Positions 9,423-18,753 of a stretch of 64,000 bases of DNA are shown one piece after another (position 1 is the first letter of the stretch; the number at the start of each line of letters is the position of its first letter). This DNA comes from Prorocentrum cordatum. Its lineage: Eukaryota; Sar; Dinophyceae; Prorocentrales; Prorocentraceae. The notes under the pieces are model-generated. The model was not told the origin of the DNA and made no database searches. It saw only the letters and a list, made by a program, of their open reading frames with translations. Location of the stretch: NCBI GenBank assembly GCA_963575745.1, contig CAUYUJ010019604.1, positions 43,739 through 107,738 on the forward strand. The letters are read 5' to 3'. Position numbers and translations under genes: made by a program.

Positions 9423-10984
9423 TATGCTATGCCAGTCTGTTCTGCCGTTGCTCCCAGACTCTCTCACTCTTCCCGACTCTGACTCTCGCCGTCATGATGC
9501 TGCTCGGTGAAGTTCCTGGGCGTGGTACTGCTTCCAGCCTCTCTCCCTCTTCCCGACGCTGCCTCGGGGGCAGCACAGGGCACTCCTCTTCCTCATCCTC
9601 CGCCCCCTCACTCCTCATGGTGCTTATTGATGGTTGCGCTCCTGGGCTTCAGTCACCGCTGCCCGGCTGGCGGCGGCCTGGAGCCCGGGCGTCAGCCAGG
9701 GTGCCCATCTTGATCTGATATCACCGAGCGGAGCGGTGAGTCCGCTGCAGAGGCGGCCGCAGCACGTGCAAGGGGGCGAGCGCGGCGGGGGCGTGCGAGG
9801 GAAGTGAAGGATGAGTGACACCACCGTGAGTCAGGTGTCCCAGAGTCGGCATGTGCTTGGATCACGTGGAAGGCGCCTTCTGTTCACTGCCTCTCATGCT
9901 GGCTCGCAGTTTTTGCGCGCGCGCGCCCCCTCGCACGGCCGAAAGGGTGATGTCTCCCCTGCGGTGACAGATGCTCAGGGGCCGCCATCCTTTGGCACTG
10001 TTTGTGCGTCAGGGCACGGGGTGGAACTTGCCCTCCCCGTCCCTGGCCCTTCGGCTCACCAGGCCGCCCCCTTTTGGCCCTGGTGCGTGCCGTGGCGGAC
10101 CTTTTTTCCGCCTGCAGGCTCTCTCCCCCCGCCGTAGGGTGCCCTCAAAAAAAATTGTGCGCGCGCCGGAATTCTGTCTCCGTATTTTAGCTTCCAGCCA
10201 GCGGGCCCCATTCTGTCATGGCACAGAAGGACGCCTGCTCAGAACATCCTCGCAGCGCGTGCCGCTCCGCCAATCCTTCACCGCGCAGCGTCTGGAGGCA
10301 ACAAAGGCCCGGTGCTGCGGCGCGGCGGCAGCGGGAGGCACGCACGCTGTTCAGAGTCGATCGCGCTGTTCACTGCGGGGGGCAACGGGGGGGGAGCAAG
10401 GTAAGCAGGGCGCACATACAGGATCCACTGGCCAACTGGCCACATCTGCGAGCCCCTCGGGGGTGACACGGTCGCTCTCCTTTTCCAGTTATATACAGTT
10501 AGGCACATGTTCGCCCAATCTAGCTAGCGGCGACACGTTCTTCATATTTCATGTGTCAGAGTATAGCGCATCTGGTCCCCGCATCAATGGAGATGCCACC
10601 TGCGCCCAGGCGTGTCGGCTGCCAGGCTGAGTTGTAGCCGACGTTCAGCAGCTATCAGCTTACAAATTTGTGTCCATCTACATTCACGGGCTGGTTGCTC
10701 ATTCTCCCGATTATCATCCCTTCTGTTTCTATACTCTCCATGCCCTTACTTGTAATTGTCTTGCAGCTGAGATATGTCAGCGGGTCGCTCCACATGCCAA
10801 CCGCACACGGGCGTATCAGTTTCTCGGGCCGACTTGAAGGTCAGCTCCGGTCGCGGACATTCCATACGTTTTGTTTTAGGAGCTGATGGCTGCTTCTGCT
10901 CCCTCCTGGTCCCTGTTCCCTCGTCGCCATAGGTATGTGCGGATGCAACTCCTGGGAGGTCAAATTCTGATTTTGCCCTGGTCC
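9423..10984. other. No confident gene in this 1.5-kb stretch
   Basis: This is mixed sequence of lower GC than its surroundings toward the right. Short frames of 60-110 codons, and one of 219 codons on + (9971-10630), have no recognisable domain and no repeat structure. It might include untranslated sequence of the upstream retrogene, but nothing in it can be assigned. Confidence 0.4.
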
Positions 10985-11105
10985 GAAATCGGGCTTGATC
11001 CAGTTTAATCCCGCTTAATCTGGCTTAATCCCGCTTCATCCCGCTTAATCCGGCTTAATCCCGCTGGATCCCGCTTATTCCGGCTTACATCCTGCTTAGT
11101 CCGAG
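10985..11105. repeat. 10-bp minisatellite
   Basis: About eleven degenerate tandem copies of CCCGCTTAAT / CCGGCTTAAT. Confidence 0.85.
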
Positions 11106-11446
11106 GCCCACTCCGGCGTGACAGCTCCCAAATGGGGCTCAATCCTCCTTAGTCTTTCCGACGAAAACCTCCCAGTAGTGGCCTCCTAAGGTCTGCCCCC
11201 TGCCTCCGTGCTCGATTGTTCGCAAGCAGGGATTGCAGCCCCAGCGCACCAAGGAGGACCGTCGCTCGCCGGGCGCGTTGAGCTGCCCGGCTGCGTCGTC
11301 GAAGGCGCCACCTGCGGCCAGGTCAACGGCCTGTGGCACCCAGATTCCAGACTGGCCGTTCTCGTTCCGACGATTCTGATGATTCTGTTGGTGATTTCGA
11401 CGATGATGATCATGATGATAATGTTCATGGTGTTGTTTTGTTGATG
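11106..11446. other. Spacer without assignable gene
   Basis: This lies between the 10-bp minisatellite and the GAT array. Frames are open on both strands but share no feature that separates coding from chance. Confidence 0.35.
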
Positions 11447-11674
<228 letters not shown>

Positions 11675-12089
11675 TTCTCTGGTGCTGTGCTGCTGCACGT
11701 GTGTCTGCGCAGCGTGACAGAAAGGTGGTCATCCCTACCAGGGGTCCGCGAACCTGGCTCCGGACTCGCTTGCAAAGCTTTATCGAGCCAATTTCACGGA
11801 CCGAATTGTCTGCGTTCTTTCTCCTGCCTCCTCATTCCGCATATCCGCACACTCATCGTTATTGTTCCTCGCCTGCCTGCATCTTAGATTGACTGGGCAG
11901 GTCACTCGGTCTGCCACCCGCGCACGGGCGTTTTGCAGGGTGCGGTGGGCGCTGACTTTTGGCAGGTGAGCTCCGCTTTGCGGACGATTCGGTCGGCTTA
12001 TGTTCGGTAATTTGGTGATTTTTACCTGAGCCGCCCACTTCTTCACGCCAGTTCCGTCGAGCTCAGATGCGCGTTGTTTATGAGGAAAA
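11675..12089. other. Spacer without assignable gene
   Basis: Mixed sequence with no repeat structure and no protein-like frame longer than about 65 codons. Nothing further can be called. Confidence 0.4.
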
Positions 12090-12420
12090 AACTATAGGAA
12101 CATACGTACAACACATGGGATTGGAGCCACTCCTGTGGCCTTCTGAAGCGGCCTCTTGGGGCCTCCTGGTGCCTTTCGGGGCCTCCTGGTGCCTCCTGGT
12201 GCTTCTTGTGGCCTCCTGTGGCCTCTTGGAACATCCTGGAGCCTACTGAGGCCTGCTGGAGCTTCCTGGGGGAGCCTCTTGGGGCATCCTGTGGCGTCTT
12301 GAATCTTCCTGTGGCCTCCTGATGCCTCCTGGGACCTCCTGTTGCCTCCTGGGGCCTCCTGGGGCCTCCTGGAGCCTCCTGTGGCATCCTGTGGCATCCT
12401 GGTGAGGACCCGTGCCCACG
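12090..12420. repeat. TATAGGAACATACGT plus GCCTCCTGG composite repeat
   Basis: One CTATAGGAACATACGTACAA copy is followed by about 280 bases of degenerate GCCTCCTGGGGCCTCCTGGN tandem. It is the same pair of motifs as 7562-7955. On the minus strand it reads as repetitive GGPRRPQEAPG-like peptides, which are artefacts of the 10-bp unit. Confidence 0.75.
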
Positions 12421-12685
12421 AGTCTGACCACCAAAACAAGCAAACCGATCGAGACATCCTGAAAAACTGGCCCCACTTGGGGGCGAAAATGAACGCCTCG
12501 CTCGAGACATCCTCCAAATCTGCTCCGAAAGCGGAGGATGTCAGGCAAGGAAACAGGCAAACCGCTCGAGACATCCCCGCCATTCTGGCGCGAACGGAGG
12601 AGTGCAATACACCCTGGCGGCTCCCCCTTGGGGGTGCTGAAACCCGCGCCCCCGCTCGAGACGTCCTCAGAATTTGCTCTGCCAT

Positions 12686-12699
12686 CATCATCATCATAC

Positions 12700-12794
<95 letters not shown>

Positions 12795-12805
12795 TCATCA
12801 TCATC

Positions 12806-12866
<61 letters not shown>

Positions 12867-13018
12867 CCATCACCATCACCATCACCATCACCATCATCAT
12901 CACCATCACCATCATCATCACCATCATCATCATCAGCAGCAGCATCAGCATCAGCATCATCTTCATCGTCATCGTCATCGTCATCGTCGTCATCGTCGTC
13001 ATCATCATCATCACCATC
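12686..13018. repeat. CAT array grading into CATCAC and CGTCAT
   Basis: A (CAT)n of about 330 bases with interspersed CAC, CAG and CGT variants toward the right. The His, Ile and Ser homopolymer frames are artefacts. Confidence 0.95.
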
Positions 13019-13182
13019 AGTCTGGGCATGAGCAAACCTGAGTATGAGGGAATCTAAGCAGGAGGAGAGGAGGAATGGAGCGGAGGAGGAGAAGGAGCAG
13101 GAGGCGCCCAAGTCGTAACAAGAGCCCCGTCTTAGGAGACGGGGAATCACAGGAACCCCAGCTTAGGATGTGGGGAGCAATC

Positions 13183-13365
13183 TGGGAATCTTAGGGTGTG
13201 TGTGTGTGGATTTATATGTGTGCCCGTGGGCCCCTTCAGGAGGAGGAGGAGGAGGAGGAGGAGGAGGAGGAGGAGGAGGAGGAGGAGGAGGAGGGAGGAG
13301 GAGAACAATCTTAGGATGTGTGTGTGTGTGTGTGGATCTATCTGTGTGCCCTTGGGCCCCTTCAG
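13183..13365. repeat. GGA array between two IN-E right ends
   Basis: A (GGA)n run (about 13238-13297) sits between two copies of the IN-E right end. Each reads ATCTTAGG.TGTGTG, then GGAT, then GTGTGCCC and TGGGCCCCTTCAG. The roughly 55-base direct repeat suggests that the array and one end were duplicated together. Confidence 0.75.
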
Positions 13366-13689
13366 TCCCGCCCGCTGCGCTCCGCACCGCCGCCCGCTGC
13401 CTCGTGGCCCGCGCGCCGCGCACACGTCCCCAGAGGTCCGATGCCTTGAGCTGTTCAGCCCCTGGGTCCCTGGCGCCCCAGACATGATCCCAGAGATAGG
13501 GGCTTCTCCCAGGGCTGGAGGGCCCTGATGGGGGGACGCCCCTGATGAGGGGGCTTCTCCCAGACATGATCCCAGAGATGGGGGGCTTCTCCCAGGGCTG
13601 GAGGCCATGCGTGCGAGAGTGGCCGCGAGGGAACAGGCGAACTCTGGTGGTTAAATGATTAATGTTCTACCCCTTGCGGGCAAAACGAA

Positions 13690-14380
13690 AACAGCAGATT
13701 GACGAAAATCACGACGGAGGTTTTTCGCTAATTTCGGCCCCCCGGGGGCCCCCGCTGGGCCTCGGGACCGTGAGAACACGACTCAGGATGAAACACCGGT
13801 CCAGAAATCGTGGGGGGTAGGGGTAGGGGTTCGCATGTGGCCCCCGATCTTTTGCACGGTCCCGAGGCCCAGCGAGGGCCCCGCCGAGGCCAGAAGCGGC
13901 CCAAACCCTCCCGCCCTGATCTCTGTAACGACGCGATCACGCCCAGAGATCCGACGCACTCCAAAGAATCACGACGGAGGCTTTTCGCAAATCTCGGCCC
14001 CCAGGGGCCCCTGGGACCCTGGCGCCCCAGACATGACCCCAGAGATCCAACAGATGGACGAAAATCACGACGGAGGTTTTTCGCTAATTTCGGCCCCCAG
14101 GGGCCCCCGCTGGGCCTCGGGACCGTCGGAACACGACTCGGGATGAAACACCGGTCCTGGGGAATGGATCGAGGTTTCCGGGGACCGCGCATTGAAACAA
14201 ATCACGAGGCGCCCCAGACACCCAGAGATCCAACGTCCCGAGCGAAGTGAGCCCCGCCCTCCCCCTCAGAAATCGTGGGGGGCAGGGGTAGGGTTCGCAT
14301 GTGGCCCCTAAAAAAGACTCAGGATGAAACACCGGGCTGAAAAAAAGGACGTCGCACGTCTGGGGCCTCAATTTTTTTCA
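13690..14380. mobile_element. Cluster of three or four IN-C3 copies
   Basis: Repeated blocks read AATCACGACGGAGGTTTTTC, GGGGGCCCCCGCTGGGCCTC and AACACGACTCGGGATGAAAC, with CCAGAGATCC at junctions near 13950, 14040 and 14225. A reverse-oriented relative occupies about 13835-13935. Copies are truncated against one another and share an AAATCGTGGGGGGTAGGGGT tail (13808 and 14271). Confidence 0.7.
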
Positions 14381-14397
14381 CACTGGGCGTTTTCGCC

Positions 14398-14660
14398 CAA
14401 TTTCGGGCCCGGGACCCTCACGGATCGATGCGGCTCGAGAAATGGCAAAGGAGGATTAGGTCTGGGGCTCCGGTCGTGATTTCTCACGATGTTGCAACTT
14501 TTCGCAACGTCGGATCTCAGGCGTGCGGGGCCCCCAGGAGTCAGCCCCCTGCAGGGACCGGCTTTTCATCCCGAGTCGGTTTTGACTGTCCCGACCAGAG
14601 CCCGGCGAGTGCCCCGAAAGGTCGAAAACGGCGAAAAAGCTTCGTCTCGATGTTGCCAAT
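14398..14660 (-). mobile_element. Diverged IN-C relatives, reverse orientation
   Basis: 14398-14470 resembles, in reverse complement, the CCGTGAGGGTCC / GGGCCCG block also seen at 26675 and 57305. 14520-14655 carries CGTCGGATCTCAGGCGTGCG, a GACCGGCTTTTCATCCCGAG block and AAAACGGCGAAAAA, an old IN-C copy. Confidence 0.55.
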
Positions 14661-14888
14661 ACATTGGACGTCTGGGTCTGTGCGTCCGCGCCGGCCCGAG
14701 CCGGACGCCACCTGCTGCATGCGGCCCGCGCGAAGTGCACGCTTTGTTTCTTACCTGGCAGAGAGGTCCAGCGGCAGAGAGAGAGGGGGAGGGAGGGGGG
14801 AGGGGTAAGGCGGGGGGAGCACGCAGCCTGCACCCGGGCTGCACACTGGCTGCCCACGCGCAGTGCGTAGTCCTGTGGATTCCCCCCT

Positions 14889-15139
14889 GGCTCCGGATCC
14901 GCCCTCCTCTGGGGAAATTCGTAAGTAGGGCTTTGACTTTCCGCCTTTGTTTTCAAGCCCCGCTGATGCCAATTTCCGCCCTACTTTTCTGTTGCTGTTT
15001 CCGCCCTACTTCTGTGGATTTCCGCCCCACTGTATGTTGGGTGCAGAAATTTCCGCCCTACTTTTTCGGCCTCTTATAGGTGGATTTCCGACGCAACTGT
15101 AATTTGGGAAAACAGCAAAAGCAGGGCGGATCCGGAGTC
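14889..15139 (+). mobile_element. IN-D element
   Basis: It is 251 bp, running from GGCTCCGGATCCGCCCT to GGGCGGATCCGGAGTC. The interior has repeated TTTCCGCCCTACTT motifs and GGCCTCTTATAGGTGGATTT. The close length match with the other IN-D copies argues for one mobile unit. Confidence 0.85.
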
Positions 15140-15147
15140 GGGACCTT

Positions 15148-15221
15148 CTTGGGGTGTTTTTGGGGTCTTTTCTACATTTTTCGTCGAAAATCCCCTTGTA
15201 GGGTGACACGCCCGACATAAG
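15148..15221 (+). mobile_element. IN-A fragment, right half
   Basis: TTTTTCGTCGAAAATCCCC is followed by TGTAGGGTGACACGCCCGAC. The left terminal repeat is missing. It starts nine bases after the IN-D end, so one may have truncated the other. Confidence 0.7.
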
Positions 15222-15259
15222 CGCAGTCCTGTGGGTTCCCGACGATTTCCGGAGGCCCC

Positions 15260-15494
15260 CGCCCCGTGGGCACGGCAGCCCCGGCCTTGCCCCGCCCGCT
15301 CGCGGCCGCCGTGCGTGCTGGCCGCCTCCCTGCGGGCGCTGCGCCGACGACGCGGCGGCGTCGACGGCTTCGCGCCGCTGTCCGGAGGAGGAGGAGGAGG
15401 AGGAGGAGGAGGAGGAGGAGGAGGAGGAGGAGGAGGAGGAGGAGGAGGAGGAGGAGGAGGAGGGCGTCGGCGTCGTGGCTTCGCGCCGCTGGCG
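15260..15494 (+). CDS. Exon-like fragment split by a GGA array
   Basis: GC-rich, protein-like sequence (about 15260-15382) is interrupted by a (GGA)n of about 80 bases and resumes with a repeat of its own last codons. GGCTTCGCGCCGCTG occurs on both sides (ends near 15380 and 15493), both reading GFAPL in one frame. This looks like an exon end duplicated across the microsatellite. No product recognised; strand is inferred from the reading frame only. Confidence 0.3.
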
Positions 15495-15499
15495 TCCCC

Positions 15500-15665
15500 G
15501 ACTCCAGATCCGCCATACTTTCTGGCTTTTTTACAACTTCAAATTGCGTCAGGAATCCACCTATACGAGGCCGAAAGGGTAGGGCGGGAATGGGTCGAGA
15601 CCTCTGGGGGTCGATGCTATGAAAGAATCATGAAATCGGGGGTCTGGGAACCCCACCTCTGCCCC
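15500..15665. mobile_element. Chimera of IN-D left end and IN-C1 right end
   Basis: 15500-15588 matches the IN-D start (GACTCCAGATCCGCC). The sequence from about 15592 matches the IN-C1 end (GACCTCTGGGGGTCGATG to GGGGGTCTGGG). A near-identical right half plus its flank recurs at 46189-46263. Confidence 0.7.
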
Positions 15666-15674
15666 TGTCCCCCC

Positions 15675-15927
15675 GACTCCAGATCCGCTCTACTTTGGTT
15701 TTTTTGTTCCAACTTAATATTTCGTCGGATATCCACCTATAAGAGGCCGAAGAAGTAGGGCGGGAATTGCTGCACCCAACAGAAAGTGGGGCGGAAATCC
15801 ACAGAAGCAGGGCGGGAACAGCAAGAGAAAGGTAGGGCGGAAATTGGCATCAGCGGGGCTTGAAAACTACGGCGGAAAGTCAAAGCCTTACTTACGAATT
15901 TCCCCAAAGTGGGGCGGATCCGGAGCC
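15675..15927 (-). mobile_element. IN-D element, reverse copy
   Basis: From GACTCCAGATCCGCTCTA to GGGGCGGATCCGGAGCC, 253 bp, with the same interior AGTAGGGCGG spacing as the copy at 5807. The right terminus has small substitutions. Confidence 0.85.
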
Positions 15928-16000
15928 AGGGTGGGACGATGCTGATCGCGGTCCGCGCGATGCGGCCCGGGGGGCAGCGACCGGGGCGACGCAGCGGCCC

Positions 16001-16190
16001 CAGACATGCGACGGCCTGCTTTTTTCTCAAGACGGCGTCCCTGGAAGTCCCGACCCTTTCCCAGGGACCCGCTCTTCGTCCTGAGTCGTTTTCTCCCGAG
16101 GCCCGGCAAGGGCCCCGGGAGGCCGAAAACTGGAAAAACTGGCAAAACCTCCCGCCTGACTTTTCTTCCAGACGCGATCATGTTTGGGGC
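16001..16190 (-). mobile_element. IN-C2 element
   Basis: It opens CAGACATGCGACGGCCTGCT, carries the family blocks GGAAGTCCCGACCC and TTTTCTCCCGAGGCCCGGC, and ends GACGCGATCATGTTTGGGG, an imperfect inverted copy of the start. Confidence 0.8.
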
Positions 16191-17207
16191 CTCGCATCGT
16201 CCACGGACGCACCGCTGCTGCCATGGCCCTCCCTGTGCTGCACCCGTGCCGGCCCGAGCGCGATGCCGCCGCGCCTCGGCCCCCCGCCTGGCGGGGGCCC
16301 GCCCCCCCCCATGTCGAGCGGCGCTTCGCGCCACGGGCCGGTGGCCCTCCCCCGCGCCGCCGAGGGCGAGGGCGCGCGCCCCGCGACCCCGGGCCACCTC
16401 GCACGCCCAGGCCCGAGGGTGGGCCGGACGCCAGACGTGCTGGAGCAGGAGCTCCCTCCTCCTCCTCCGCCTCCTCCTCCTTCTTTCCCTCCTCCTCCTC
16501 CTCCTCCTCCTCCTCCTCCTCCTTCTTTCCCTCCTCCTCCTCCTCCTCCTCCTCCTCCTCCTCCTCCTCCTCCTCCTCCTCCTCCTCCTCCTCCCTCCCT
16601 CCCTCCCCTCCTCCCTCCCCCTCCCCCTCCTCCCTCCTCCTCCTCCCTCCTCCCTCCTCCCTCCCCCTCCTCCTCCCCCTCCCTCCTCCCTCCTCCTGCT
16701 CCTCTTATTCTCTGTGCCTCCTCTCCTCCTCCTCCCTCCTCCTCCTCCTCCCCTCCTCCTCCTCCCTCCTCCCCTCCTACTCCTCCTCCTCTCTCCACCT
16801 CCTCCCTCCTCCTTCTTCTCCTCCTTCTCCTCCTCCTCCTCCTCCTCCTCCTCCTTCTCCTCCTCCTCCTCCTTCCTCCTTCCTCCTCCTCTTCCTCCTC
16901 TCCTCCTCCTCCTCCTCCTCCTCCTCCTCCTCCCTCCTCCTCCTCCTCCTCCTCCTCCTCCTCCTCCCCTCCTCCTCCTCCTCCCCCCTCCTCCTGCCCC
17001 TCCTCCTCCCCCCTCCTCCCTCCTCCTGCTCCTTTTATTATCTGTGACTCTCCTCCCGCGGTCTCTGCAGTGTTTCGGCCCCGCGTGGCGGCGCGCGGCC
17101 ACCCGCTTATGCTCGCGGCCTCCGCGGCCCGCGCGCCCAGGGGCTGCCATCCTGCCCGCGCCGCGCATGTCTTCCTGGATCTCCTCGCGGGGGTCCCCAA
17201 ACGGGGT
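16191..17207. repeat. CCT/CTT pyrimidine tract with exon-like flanks
   Basis: A 580-base pyrimidine tract (16453-17030), mostly CCT with CCCT and CTTCT slips, contains two copies of CTCCT.CTCCTTTTATT/CTCCTCTTATT followed by CTGTG (about 16698-16712 and 17028-17045). The left (16191-16452) and right (17050-17207) flanks are GC-rich and open on +, so they may be exon pieces. No domain supports either. The Pro, Ser and Leu frames are artefacts. Confidence 0.6.
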
Positions 17208-17405
17208 GGTGACCACACCGTGCGGTGAGTCGGTGGGGATTCGGGATCACCGCACGGTTTTAGGACTCGAGTCCCTCTCCGAGGACGTCTCGGGCGACAG
17301 GGGCCTCCGGGGTCCCAAGACCGTGCTGTGACGGACCGTGCGGTGAGGTCTTGGGGGACTTCGAGGTCACGGCAGGGTCTGTCACCGCACTGTTTCGGGA
17401 CTCCA
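17208..17405. mobile_element. IN-G element, hairpin family
   Basis: GTGACCACACCGTGCGGTGA starts it. Later blocks GGGATCACCGCACGG, GACTCGAGTCCCTCTCCGAG and CGTCTCGGGCGACAGGGGCC match those at 30570-30790. ACCGTGCGGTGA and TCACCGCACGGT are inverted within the element. Confidence 0.65.
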
Positions 17406-18130
17406 GATCCTCGCGGTCGCCGTCCTCTTCAACAGCCCACGTGGGTTCAGGTTCGGGCGGGGGTCGCGCTGCCACCCCGTCCGTCGTGAGCCTGCGGTGG
17501 GGTCGACTGCCTGGCTCAGGCGGGCGGTCGATTCGAGCAGGGGCCTCTGCCCCCTGCTGCTGGTGATCGTTGCCGCTTCCGCGGCGGCGGTCGCCTGGGA
17601 GCTTCGCTCTCTGAGCCGTAGCTCCTCGGGCTCTGCCCGCCGCCGCTGGCGGGGCGGGAGGGCGCGGTCGCCCCCACCGCTCCTGCCCTGCGGGTGTGCT
17701 CGGGCGCTTGCTGGGTGCTGCCGCTCGCTTTCGCTGCTTTTTCGAACGGAGGCCCTTGGTCCGCTCGCTCGGGCCGCGCTGCCCCCTTTGGCCCGCGGCT
17801 CCCCAGGCGTCGGAGTGTCCTCTGCTTCGGCCCGTGGTCCACTGGACGATGGCGGCTGCCTCGCGCTCGCTGCTGCCAAACCGTCCTCCTCCTTCCCTCG
17901 ACCTCTTGCCCCTGGCCCCGGGGGCCCCGGAGGAGGCTCTCATGAGGGGAGGGCGAGGACGGGGAGCTCGCGCGCCGCGTGGTGCGGCGCCTTGTCAGCT
18001 CCCTCCCCGCGCTCGGACAGCGCCGTCAGCCCTCAGCCAAGCGGTCCTCCGGTCGCGCCACGTTCCCCGCCGCGGCTGCGCCGCGAGGAGCGCGCCCGCA
18101 GGCCCAGAACGCGCGAAGGAGTCCGGTCGC
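17406..18130. other. GC-rich region open on both strands, possible exon
   Basis: About 725 bases keep several frames open on both strands. The minus strand gives a Ser/Arg/Ala-rich frame of 165 codons (17382-17879). The plus strand runs into the GGA array that follows. Composition is not repetitive, so an exon is likely here, but the sequence does not decide which strand. Confidence 0.3.
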
Positions 18131-18136
18131 CTGCCA

Positions 18137-18363
18137 CAGGAGGAGGAGGAGGGGGAGGAGGAGGAGGAGGAGGAGGAGGAGGAGGAGGAGGAGGAGGAGG
18201 AGGAGGAGGAGGAGGAGGAGGAGGAGGGGAAGGAGGAGGAGGAGAGGAGGAGGAGGAGGAGGAGGAGAGGAGGAGGGAGGAGGAGGAGAGGAGCAGGGAG
18301 GAGGAGGAGGAGGAGGAGGAGGAGGAGGAGGAGGAGGAGGAGGAGGAGGAGGAGGAGGAGGAG
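18137..18363 (+). repeat. GGA array
   Basis: A purine array of about 227 bases, mainly GGA with GAGGGA slips. Homopolymer Glu/Gly/Arg frames only. Confidence 0.95.
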
Positions 18364-18413
18364 GGCCCGGCCGGCACGCCCCCGGCGGGGGGCAGCGAGG
18401 GCCTGTCCATCCC

Positions 18414-18597
18414 CAGACCCCCTCGAGTCGTGAAAAAATCACGACCGGAGGTTTTTCGCCATTTTCGGCCTCTGGGGGCCCTTACCGGGCCTCGGGACCG
18501 TCAAAAAACGACTCAGGGCGACAAACCGGTCCCCGGGAAGGGGTCCAGACCTCTGGGGGTCGACGTAATGAAAAAATCATGACGTCGGGGGTCTGGG
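18414..18597 (+). mobile_element. IN-C1 element
   Basis: From CAGACCCCCTCGAGTCGTG to GACGTCGGGGGTCTGGG. The interior keeps GGAGGTTTTTCGCCATTTTC and the GGGACCGTCAAAAAACGACTC block, making it one of the least diverged copies. Confidence 0.85.
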
Positions 18598-18600
18598 TAC

Positions 18601-18751
18601 AGGGGGAGTACCAAGAAGCAGTTTTCAAACTAGTCCGGGGGCGATGTTTTAGAACTCTTGTTTGGATGTTTGAGTATTTGTAGGGTGTCGTCTTTTTTTG
18701 CATTTTTCGTCCAAATTCCCCCTGTATGGGGGGCAGGTCCGACCTCAGCTT
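18601..18751 (+). mobile_element. IN-A element, left end degraded
   Basis: The interior TTTTCAAACTAGTCCGGGGG and the right end CCCCCTGTATGGGGGGCAGG followed by TCCGAC match IN-A. The left terminal repeat is reduced to GGGGGAGTACC. It directly abuts the preceding IN-C1. Confidence 0.7.
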
Positions 18752-18753
18752 AG

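Noticed and set aside
15888-17331. Frames of about 440 codons on both strands over the CCT tract
   Set aside because: Homopolymer Pro/Ser/Leu or Glu/Gly/Arg stretches through a microsatellite; the non-repeat ends are too short to judge.
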